Positions 46,371 through 54,815 of a stretch of DNA of 64,000 nucleotides are shown one piece after another (position 1 is the stretch's first letter; each line of letters starts with the position of its first letter). Origin of the DNA: Theodoxus fluviatilis. Lineage: Eukaryota; Mollusca; Gastropoda; Cycloneritida; Neritidae. The notes below the pieces were generated by a model. That model ran no database searches. It was not told the DNA's origin and saw only the letters and a list, made by a program, of their open reading frames with translations. The translations under genes were made by a program, and so were the position numbers. Where the stretch lies: positions 53,627 to 117,626 of the forward strand of contig JAWQFJ010002776.1 in NCBI GenBank assembly GCA_034096865.1, written 5' to 3'.

Positions 46371-46846
46371 GATACTACAAAAGAGCAATATCAATTGCAT
46401 CGATATTAAATTTTTGTTCAATCTGATTGGACCGGTACAAATCTGGGTCGAGGTTTTGTGATTAGGCCTCGTTCGCAGCGACAACTTACAATGAGATTTT
46501 ACCGTCCTGTTTCACGGTCACTTGTAAGTTGTCGCTGCGAACGAGGTAAATGGTGAGAATTGGTTATGTTTTGCGTTTTGTAACTTAACAAATACTAGAA
46601 ACCTCGACCCAGATTTGTACCGGTCCAATCAGATTGAACAAAAATTGAATATCGATGCAATTGATATTGCTCTTTTGTAGTATCAAAAAGTCAAATCAGG
46701 TAACAGAACAAAACACTGTTGTTAGTCTCTGCGACATCTTGGCCTTTCTTTCTCCCCTGTAATCTGTCCTGCATACTCTCTTTCCGTCTTTTCTAGTATT
46801 TGTTAAGTTACAAAACGCAAAACATAACCAATTCTCACCATTTACC
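46371..46846. repeat. Composite fold-back structure with three inverted pairs
   Basis: Pair 1: 46,371-46,456 against 46,598-46,684, about 86 bp with one mismatch. Pair 2: 46,467-46,491 against 46,522-46,546, a perfect 25 bp (CCTCGTTCGCAGCGACAACT plus TACAA), with a smaller ACCGT/ACGGT stem in its loop. Pair 3: 46,545-46,600 against about 46,790-46,846, about 56 bp. Pair 3 copies the candidate donor end of the adjoining THAP exon and the start of its intron. Confidence 0.9.
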
Positions 46847-47057
46847 AAGTGATCCGAACAAACATATCGATCTGCCTTAGTGTCAAAAGTGAGTGACTTC
46901 AGGTTCAGTTGAGCGATCCACTCACGGCGCCTTTGAGTTGTGAGATCCAGCATTTCCTTGCCTTTTCGCGTTGCAACACGCGGTACAAAAAAAAACGTCG
47001 ATCATTCTCTCTGTCATGCTGATTGTGGCAGTTCTTCACACAGCAGGAGGTCACCAT
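46846..47057 (-). pseudogene. THAP zinc-finger exon with a homopolymer frameshift
   Basis: From ATG at 47,057 (minus) the frame reads MVTSCCVKNCHNQHDRENDR. After a T9 run (A9 on plus at 46,987-46,995) a second frame continues VPRVATRKGKEM, TTQRRREWIAQLNLKSL and DRYVCSDHLVNG. C-x3-C plus CSDH give the C2CH zinc signature of THAP domains, which bind DNA. A GTAAAT follows CACTTG and could be a splice donor. One base difference in T9 decides whether this is a pseudogene or a sequence error. Confidence 0.7.
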
Positions 47058-47647
47058 TGTAGAAACAAAAAACTTTCTGCTCCAAAAACAGTCGTGTCTT
47101 TCACTGATTTTGTAAGAGACGCGCCGTTGTTTCCCTAGACGTAGGAAAAGATCACTCTGTCTCCCCGAGTGTGTCTCGATCTCGACGGAACTCATACTGT
47201 TTCATGTAAAGTTCGAATGAGTGGCAGCAGATAACTGTTTAGTTCTGGCTTGAATTGACAATTTTGTTTCCCTGGTCTGGCGAGGACAGAAAATTCACGA
47301 TCATCGAGTCGATGTGTGCACGATCAACTTACCTGCATTCGGCGTAATGTAACAAGTAAGATGATGACAAGAAAATGGCATTAAAGCACAAAACATAGTT
47401 TCATGACAACCAAAATCACCGATTACATTAATAACTGACCATTTTTATACTTACAGCTATGTGCTCAAACCTTACAAAGCAAATAAAACACACTGCGGGG
47501 AGTGTCCCGGACACGTATCAAAACTAAGTGCACGAGTGATCGTTTCGCTTTGCTCTCATTTGTTTTATCTGCTCCGACATGGTAAGCTGGCTATGCCAAG
47601 AAACCAACATCTAAATCAGAGTTAGTTGATACATTTTTCTTTCTAAG
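47058..47647 (+). other. Region between THAP exon and SWIM-type fragment
   Basis: No coding motif. A pyrimidine-rich TTTTTCTTTCTAAG just before 47,648 looks like a splice acceptor for the plus-strand fragment. Confidence 0.45.
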
Positions 47648-48033
47648 GTGATGTTCGCGAGGAAGAAAACGCTTTACGTTGACTCTCTCAAGCCCGATGC
47701 CCGTCCACGTTACCTCAACAAAATTGAGGTGATAGGTCCAGTGGTTTTTGTGCTCAGTGACCTTACACAGCCTACAAAGGCCGATAGGCCGTAAAACTCC
47801 ATCCATCCATCCATCCATCCATTCATTCATCCATCCATCCATCCATCCATCCATACCAACTGACAATGGACCAACTTGATCCGGAATTGAGGAACATTCC
47901 GCCAAAGAGTGCCATGGACATATTTAATTGTTGTACTCGGAACATCGGCGTACACGTTGGAAGAGTTCAATAATTATAGGTCTTTGGAAGTCTATCGATA
48001 CTTCGTAGCAGGATTCGTGGGAGATGTCTGCTG
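47648..48033 (+). pseudogene. Fragment of a THAP/SWIM-type protein gene, split by a SINE
   Basis: After the acceptor-like TTTCTTTCTAAG the frame reads KKTLYVDSLKPDARPRYLNK and IEVIG. A SINE-like copy interrupts at about 47,734. The frame continues after it as QLTMDQLDPELRNIPPKSAM and DIFN, then after a shift VLGTSAYTLEEFNNYRSLEV and YRYFVAGFVGDV, and a stop. These blocks resemble the region before the SWIM zinc finger in invertebrate proteins that carry THAP, SWIM and YqaJ-type exonuclease domains. No SWIM or YqaJ part is found here. The family call is from memory of motifs. Confidence 0.45.
47734..47855 (+). mobile_element. SINE-like repeat, copy 3, 5'-truncated
   Basis: Plus-sense copy with GTTTTTGTGCT, GACCTTACACAGCCTACAAA and GGCCGATAGGCCGTAAAAC, followed by a (CCAT)n/(TTCA)n tail. 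It lies inside the SWIM-type fragment. Confidence 0.78.
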
Positions 48034-48970
48034 ATTCTCGCCGGGTGTTTGTCTCGAAGGTCAGATCTATTCCGTAAATCTTTTTCCCCATCCTCTTCGT
48101 CTAGCTTCGGTCACCCTGTGCACAATCGGGCCTTGATTGATTTTCTCTGCTGGTATAAAGTAGTAGGAGCGTTTGACTCCTCTTTATTTGTCTTTTTGTT
48201 GGTTGTTAAAACAATCTTTAACGCAGCAAGAAGTCGGCACGGTTGCACGTCTCCCGTAGCACAGCTTAGCAGACAGCGCTCGCCTCCTACCGACATGGCT
48301 GAAAGCACGTGGCTTCTACAAATAACTCCGGAAGTGACGACAACGCGTCTCCGGTCATTCTGTTGTGTTTGTTTTCGAGTTCATTCCGCCCGCTTTTTAT
48401 CTACATTGTAATAGGTCGGGCCAGCTTCCTCAATACATTTTTCGTTCGTTCGATGGTTCTCTCGTTTGCCATCGAGGGGAGTCCATCCCACCCTCTTCGC
48501 CCACTCCACCGCCCTACCTCACCCCACCCCCAATCCCCACCCCCACCCCACCCCGAACTGCTTTCCCCTCACACCCTCGCCCCTCCCCCTCCCCCATACA
48601 TATCGCACGAGTCATGTGAGAACGCAGATTCACACGCCTCGTGGTGGTCGTAATGCGCTTGCGAAAACCGTTTCCTGCTACAGAGCGGCGACGTGCTCCC
48701 CACGAATACTCCCTGTGCGTCAGCGGCAATGTTTGAACATAATGAGTTCCACACAGCAATCAGCGGGCAGAAACAGACGCTAGCGCCTCGCAGTGCAAGG
48801 TCAAGGACAATGATAAGTGTTTGCGGATCTAGAATAATACTTTTTTATTGCACAGGAACCGAAGCTACCTTTGTTCTTGGTGTGGACGTAGACATTCAGC
48901 GTGACAGGGATTCATAAGAAGAAGAATGATCACTGGAAAATCTCAATTTTGTAAAACGTTCAGATATATC
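48034..48970 (+). other. Unassigned; C-rich at 48,480-48,600
   Basis: CCCCACCCC-rich low complexity inside, otherwise no motif. Confidence 0.45.
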
Positions 48971-48971
48971 T

Positions 48972-49062
48972 CTCTATTCTATTCTATTCTAATCTAATCT
49001 AATCTAATCTAATCTAATCTAATCTAATCTAATCTAATCTAATCTAATCTAATCTAATCTTA
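48972..49062 (+). repeat. (TCTAT)n then (TCTAA)n pentanucleotide array
   Basis: Three ATTCT/TCTAT units followed by about 14 TCTAA units. Confidence 0.95.
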
Positions 49063-49223
49063 TCTATATATCTGGCCAGCAAGTCACAAGCTGTTTTTAT
49101 CAGATCTCATCAACCCGACACTAGATGATTGCGTTCCCTGTCCAGTCAATTTGGTTTTTGCATTAAATTTTGTTCAACGCTTACTACCACCAGACATGTT
49201 TAGCTCATGTCTACTTGCCTTTT

Positions 49224-49231
49224 CTTCTTTT

Positions 49232-49303
<72 letters not shown>

Positions 49304-49358
49304 TGTTTGTTTGTTTGTTTGTTTGTTTGTTTGTTTGTTTGTTTGTTTGTTTGTTTGT

Positions 49359-49409
<51 letters not shown>

Positions 49410-49432
49410 TGTATTTATGTATTTATTTATGT
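49224..49432 (+). repeat. (TTTC)n-(TTTG)n-(TTTA)n compound microsatellite
   Basis: Three successive tetranucleotide blocks differing only at the fourth base: TTTC to about 49,303, TTTG to about 49,358, TTTA to about 49,428. Confidence 0.96.
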
Positions 49433-49741
49433 GAATGCAAATAAGGGGAGGGGGGGGGGGGGGTTTCTTTGGCAAAGGAACATTTTTGTAGCTTCCTTGG
49501 AGCTTTTGCTCGCATGAGCAGTTCACCATAAAGACAAACCGACCTTTTCTTCAGACAAAAAAATTTCCCAACTGTTCATATGAAGAAACGCCGGGTTGGC
49601 GAGCCAGTCTTTTCTCTGCGAAGGGAAAAAACGCCGTTGTCTAGAATCTCAGTCTTGGCAGCCTTTCCGCTTTTTTTTTCTCTGAAAGCTTTTTATCGGA
49701 AACTTTCAATCATCTCATGCTTGAAACTGCAGTCTTGACTG
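49433..49741 (+). other. Unassigned; short poly-G at 49,450-49,463
   Basis: 14-base G run, otherwise nothing recognised. Confidence 0.45.
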
Positions 49742-49959
49742 AGTCTTCTGCGTGAATGAATAAATGAATGAATGAATGAATGAATGAATGAATGAATGAA
49801 TGAATGAATGAATGAATGAATGAATGAATGAATGAATGAATGAATGAATGAATGAATGAATAATGAATGAGTGAAGGAATGAAAGAATGAATTAATGAAT
49901 AAAGGAAGGAATGCATGAATGAAGTTTCACGCCCTATCAGTCTTTGTAGGCTATGTTAA
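49742..49959 (-). mobile_element. SINE-like repeat, copy 4, tail half
   Basis: The (GAAT)n tail (49,755-49,861) and GCCCTATCAGTCTTTGTAGG and CTATGTTAA match the tail side of the SINE family. It is cut at the TTAA (49,956-49,959) by a DNA element and resumes at 51,349. Confidence 0.82.
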
Positions 49960-50161
49960 GCCCTAACTTAATAGCCCGACTGTCAGTCGGGAGAACCGGT
50001 GTTCGGGGTTCTCGCCGAAACTGCGTTCATTCTCAATAGAGCGAGCCGACATGCCTGCATGGTGAAACGGCGTTCGGGGGATCTCGCCATACCTGCGTTT
50101 GTTCTCAATAGAGCATGCATATCTCAGGCGACTAGAGCCTCGTACTCTCGCGAATCGCGTT

Positions 50162-50337
50162 GACCTGCATTTCCAGTTGTAAAATATAAGCGCTTTCACG
50201 ACCTATTGATGCATTCAACATACAGCTTTGATAAATTAATGCTGTTCATGGCTTACATTTTCTTCAGATGGGTTTCTAGTATCCCCAAATACATTGTTTT
50301 CTGTGCGAACCGGCAGATATCTCCGCCATTTAATTGT
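50162..50337 (+). repeat. Conserved transposon core, copy b
   Basis: Same block as 4570-4745. The minus-strand ORF is MNSINLSKLYVECINRS plus stop. It ends with CGCCATTTAATT. Confidence 0.85.
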
Positions 50338-50594
50338 GCTTTCTCAAAAGTACTCGCTCCTCCTCGTCAGAAGAGTCGGTTTCTCAGCCAATGAGAAGCC
50401 AGCTCCCAAAACATGCGCTGCGAGCAAATATTTGCCCGACACGTTCTCGCCGAACCAGAGCAAGCTAGCAGTCGAGGTGTTCGGCGCGCATGGAGCACGG
50501 GCAGTTAAGGGCGAACACAGTTCAAGCCGAACGATTTGGTCGGGCGAAAGCTGTTTGGGCCTTTTGCTGAGCAACCGTTTGGGCTATTAAGTTA

Positions 50595-51341
50595 AGGCGC
50601 CTATACACGTACCGGTTTTCAAGCCGATTTTGCTCCCGATCCGGTCTGACTGTGTGTGTAAAAATCGGGTTGACAGCCACACGCAACGATTTCACCCAGA
50701 CCGTGCAATCGAGCAATGTTCATTTACGTGAAGCGAGGTCAGAATTTAGAGTTACATCCCTTATCCAAGCTATGGCAACGACGCTTGGACGTGTAGCTCT
50801 AAGGAGCTTTCACGACCTATTGATGCATTCAACATACAGCTTTGATAAATTAATGCTGTTCATGGCTTACATTTTCTTTGGATAGGGTTTTAGTATCAAT
50901 ACAGCGTTTTCTGTGCGAACACGCAACAATAAGCAGTGGAGCTGTGGCGACAGATTCTTTGCCGGTGTAGATCTGCATCGACCTGCATTCGATTTGCAAA
51001 TGCAGAACTTTCACGACCTATTGATGCATTCAACATACAGCTTTGATAAATTAATGCTGTTCATGGCTTACATTTTCTTTGGTTGGGGTTTTAGTATCCC
51101 CAAAATACAGCGTTTTCTGTGCGAAGCGGAGACAGGTCCGCCATTTAAATTGGCAACTTGTCGCGAGATTCTCGTTGTTCTCGCGTCGCCCGGCATACGA
51201 ATCGGTCAAAACCGAGTCGGGGATTAGAGCCTGCCCTACCGACAAGAACCGGGCCGGATTGTATGCAAATGAGTCAACCGTTCCGATTCTTGACCGGATC
51301 GGCAGCAAAACCGGAGGACAACCGTACGTGTGTAGGAGCCT
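50595..51341. mobile_element. Harbinger-like MITE (element B) with TTA duplication
   Basis: Left end AGGCGCCTATACACGTAC, right end inverted AGGCTCCTACACACGTAC; the first 15 bases match at 13 positions. TTA flanks it at 50,592-50,594 and 51,342-51,344. 747 bp. It is inserted in the right terminal repeat of element A. It contains two tandem copies (201-bp offset) of the conserved core and no transposase. Confidence 0.85.
50806..51160 (+). repeat. Conserved transposon core, copies c and d in tandem
   Basis: Copies at 50,806-50,921 and 50,985-51,160, both with the unchanged 17-codon minus-strand ORF. The inter-copy stretch is unrelated to the core. Confidence 0.85.
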
Positions 51342-51348
51342 TTAGGGC

Positions 51349-51480
51349 TTAAGACCATTAATAACGAAATCACCAGAGCCAGCTAGAATACGATCAAGTC
51401 ACGATGCCCCTAGTTATTCGCCTCTGACGACCACGTAAGGAGACACGGCGGGTCAATTCTCACCCCCAACCCACAGTGGG
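51349..51480 (-). mobile_element. SINE-like repeat, copy 4, head half
   Basis: Continues copy 4 after element A: TTAAGACCATTAATAACG, GTTATTCGCCTCTGACGA and GGAGACACGGCGGGTCAATT. It then runs into the 28-bp array. Confidence 0.8.
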
Positions 51481-51760
51481 TCAATTCTCACCTCCAACCC
51501 ACAGTGGGTCAATTCTCACCCCCAACCCACAGTGGGTCAATGCTCACCCCCAACCCACAGTGGGTCACTTCTCACCCCCAACCCACAGTGGGTCACTTCT
51601 CACCCCCAACCCACAGTGGGTCACTTCTCACCCCCAACCCACAGTGGGTCACTTCTCACCCCCAACCCACAGTGGGTCACTTCTCACCCCCAACCCACAG
51701 TGGGTCACTTCTCACCCCCAACCCACAGTGGGTCAATTCTCACCCCCAACCCACAGGGGC
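51453..51760 (+). repeat. 28-bp tandem array, eleven units, from the SINE head
   Basis: Unit TCAATTCTCACCCCCAACCC plus ACAGTGGG, repeated at exact 28-bp steps. Six central units carry TCACTT instead of TCAATT. The unit equals the end of the SINE family sequence, so the array grew from the element itself. Confidence 0.95.
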
Positions 51761-51831
51761 ATTCCTCTGCGTGAGTAGCGTCAGACGTGGCAAGACCAGT
51801 CACAGTGTGAGGGAGAGAGAGATAAATGGAA

Positions 51832-52130
51832 GGTAGGATGCATGGACAGATAGGTGGATGAATGGATGAGAAAGTCGGTGTGTGGATGGGTGGGTGGGTG
51901 GGTGGGTGGATGAATGGATGGATGGAAGGATGGATGGATGGATGGATGGATGGATGGATGGATGGATGGATGGATGGATGGATGGGTGGGTGGGTGGGTG
52001 GGTGGGTGGGTGGGTGGGTGGATAGATGGATGGATGGGTGGGTGGGTGGGTGATTGGGTGGGTGGATAGATGGATGGATGGATGATGGATGAATGAATGC
52101 ATGTACGACTGGATGGATGGATGCATGGAT
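51832..52130 (+). repeat. (GGAT)n/(GGGT)n microsatellite
   Basis: Alternating GGAT and GGGT blocks, some GAAT. Confidence 0.95.
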
Positions 52131-52230
52131 TTAATACTGAGGTTAAACGGTCTTTGATGAAAATGTCAATCAAGCAAAGGAAGAATGATTTGCAGGGAAG
52201 GGAATTAATAAGAAAAAACAGGATACGCCC

Positions 52231-52577
52231 TTGGACTCTCAGCCATCGTGGTGCAAAAATGCAATTATGTTGTTAGGAGATTTGAACATTGACTGCGACG
52301 GCCCCGGTGACTCAACAGCTGCTCGTGTCCAAGAGATTCTAGAGTCAGCAAACCTGGCACAGCATGTGCACGAAGCTACCCATGACCCTGGTCACAAAGT
52401 ACATGTAGACTTGATGATAACAAGGTCCGACGAACGGCAATTGTTGCCCAATGTGCAGTTACGACAGCACATGCTATTAGATCACTACAGCATATTCCTT
52501 TTGATTCAGACGAAGAGACCCTCTGCTGTCAAAAAGCGCATCACCTTCAAGAATATAAAAGATAATAGAGAGACATA
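52231..52577 (+). pseudogene. Third LINE family: endonuclease C-terminal part
   Basis: The open frame reads CKNAIMLLGDLNIDCDGPGD, ESANLAQHVHEATHDPGHKV, VDLMITRSDERQLL and LLDHYSIFLLIQTKRPS. GDLNxD and the DHYSI block are the last catalytic motifs of the LINE EEP endonuclease. A TA-flanked MITE interrupts it at 52,577, and the same LINE resumes at 53,187. Confidence 0.82.
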
Positions 52578-53186
52578 GAGCGTCCTTCAGGAATTCCGGT
52601 TAAGAATAATCTGAATAATCTGATATATAAATGAGGCAATTCTTGCATTCTACGTCACACCTTGTGCTGTCACGTGACATCCGGTTTCTGCGATATGGTA
52701 ATTCACAAGTTTCGCCGGAACGTATTCCTTGAAAACGGACGTTTTGCCAGACTCCTTGTCGGTGAGTATTTTTGCATTCTTCCGTTGTCCTAACGTTACT
52801 GTAATCACAAGAAAATGATACCATGTCGTTTCAACTGCTGATTTGTAAAATTAAATGGCTTGACTGACAAACAGTAAACATTTCAGGCGTAGTTTAGTCG
52901 ACCAACTGCTTCGACTACGGCGACCCAAAAGATGTCACGCTTCACTTTTTAAATTGCTCGATTTTCCTTACTAGTTAATCAAAACATCAAGTTATGCGAT
53001 GCTTGCCTTATTTTATGGGTAAATGGAAAGTCTGATGCTAAATGTATGGTTATTTAATCGTCAGACGGCTATTTTGTGAAATATGACCCAATTCGATTCC
53101 ATACATCGTGATCGTGATGCGTGATGCGCGCGCATCCTCATTACATATATCAGATTATTCTGAACCGGAATTCCTGAAGGACGCTC
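52578..53186. mobile_element. TA-flanked MITE, 37-bp inverted repeats
   Basis: GAGCGTCCTTCAGGAATTCC followed by GGTTAAGAATAATCTGA on the left; the right end is the inverted copy with one mismatch. TA flanks both sides (52,576-52,577 and 53,187-53,188). The left end has an extra ATAATCTGA duplicate. TA duplication suggests a Tc1/mariner-type origin. 609 bp, no transposase. Confidence 0.87.
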
Positions 53187-54815
53187 TATGACTAGCTGTT
53201 TGCTTTCGATATTGTGGGTCATGAAGTTGACGGAAAACTAACGGTAGACACTGTAGACAAGCAGACAAAAATCCTTCAAGGGATACCAACCAGCTGCTAG
53301 GACTCGCCCAACCTCTACAGGACACGACTATTGTTATTCGTCCCAACACTGCTTGGTACACAGACGAAGCAAAGAAGCAGAAAAAAGTGAGAAAAGCCGG
53401 GGAGCGATGGCGATCCACACTCCTCGGGTCCACAGACTCTACAAAGCGGCCAGGACACAGCTCACCAGGCGTATCGTTAAAGCAAAGATGTGTTTCATCC
53501 AAGAGAGCGTCATAAGCAAATCGCGCATTCCTAAGGATCTGCACAGATTCGTGAAGACGCTCACAGCTTTCCACCTTCCAACAGACATCCGCCACCGCGG
53601 TAGAGTGAGTCATCGACATAGCTCAGCCCAAGTCTTGCCCTCTTGACACTTTCCCCACGTGGATGGTAAAAAAGCTACTACTATAACTGATTACAGCCAT
53701 CACTCATGTCATAAGCACTTGCACTTCCATTTCTACAGGGGGGTTTCCATCTGTCTTCAAGATATCCATCATATTCCACTTTTCAATAAACCATCCTTTG
53801 TCAAAGAGATCCCGGCAAACTACAGACCTGGGTCGAAATTTGCTTTTCTCTCCAATGTGCGGAGGAAAGTGGTTGCATCCAGGCTCTTTTCAGCATCTTA
53901 CTGTAGATGGTCTTTGCGAGCCCTTCCAGTCAACCTTCATACCGCACCACAGCACAGAGACAGTGTTCATGAAATTCCACAATGACATCATGATGACAAT
54001 GGAAGAGAAGAAGATCATGCTAATAATTATGCTCGATCTTTCAGCAGCCTTCGACACAATCGACCATCATATTATGTCGAAGAAGCTGGAACAGGGCAGG
54101 GATCAATGGAACTGCCCTAGCGTGGTTCAGATCGTACCTCAACGAGCGCATCCAGTGCGTGCGAATGAACAACGCTACGTCATCACCAGGGAATCCTGAA
54201 CACACAGGGCTCCGTCCTTATACCGCTGCTCTTCACCATCTACATCATGGTTGTTGCAGATATCATGAGGCAATTCGAGATACCGTTTCACGTGTACTCT
54301 GATGACAACCAAGCCTATGTCGGTGCAAGCCGGGACCAAATTGAAACATCAGAGCAACGACTGCATAAATACTTCATCGACATCAGACAGTGGATGTCAT
54401 TGATTCTGCTGAAACGTAATGGCGACAACACATATTTTCTTGTTCTGGGAACCCGGCAACACCTACAGAACATGGGCGGGTCGATTTGCAGATTTGGTGA
54501 CTGCACAGATACGCCGGCAAAATCAGACAAATCTTGGAATGACGTTATACATCGAGATGACTTTTCCTTATGCATCACGCGTGGGTGCCAGACTTGCAGT
54601 TTCCATCCACTGAACATCAGCAAGATTATGAAACACCTGACAGCTTATCATCAAGACGCTTGTGCCAGACTTTCAGTTTCCATCCACTGAACATCAGCAA
54701 GATTATGAAACACCTGACAGCTTATCATCAAGACGCTTGTGACCGGACTGATCCTCTCCAGGTTTGATTATGAGTGCGCTGTAAGATACGGCATTCCATC
54801 AAAACACCCGGATTG
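53187..54815 (+). pseudogene. Third LINE family: linker and reverse transcriptase
   Basis: Linker PNTAWYTDEAKKQKKVRKAG, then RT blocks SNVRRKVVASRLF, QSTFIPHHSTETVFMKFHND, MLDLSAAFDTIDHHI, ALAWFRSYLNERIQCVRM, VYSDDNQAYVGA (YADD changed to YSDD) and SFHPLNISKIMKHLTAYHQD. It ends at ILSRFDYECAVRYGIPS. Frameshifts are frequent. The continuation appears only after a 2.5-kb insertion, at about 57,288. CR1/L2-like by motif. Confidence 0.8.
54585..54740 (+). repeat. 78-bp tandem duplication inside the LINE
   Basis: TGCCAGACTT(G/T)CAGTTTCCA starts at 54,586 and again at 54,664. The two copies are almost identical. 78 is divisible by three, so the frame is kept. Confidence 0.93.

Larger units (their letters stand above)
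49960..51348. mobile_element. TTAA-flanked TIR element (element A), split by element B
   Basis: The left end GCCCTAACTTAATAGCCC (49,960-49,977) is inverted at the right. With element B removed, GGGCTATTAAG-TTA-GGGC gives a perfect 18-bp partner. It is flanked by TTAA at 49,956-49,959 and 51,349-51,352. Size without B is about 640 bp. TTAA duplications are typical of piggyBac and Kolobok types, but no transposase is present. It contains conserved core copy b. Confidence 0.85.

Noticed and set aside
51476..51836. Three overlapping proline-rich ORFs and a possible CRISPR array
   Set aside because: The 28-bp unit is repeated without spacers, and because 28 is not a multiple of three every frame is open. 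It is a tandem array derived from a SINE.
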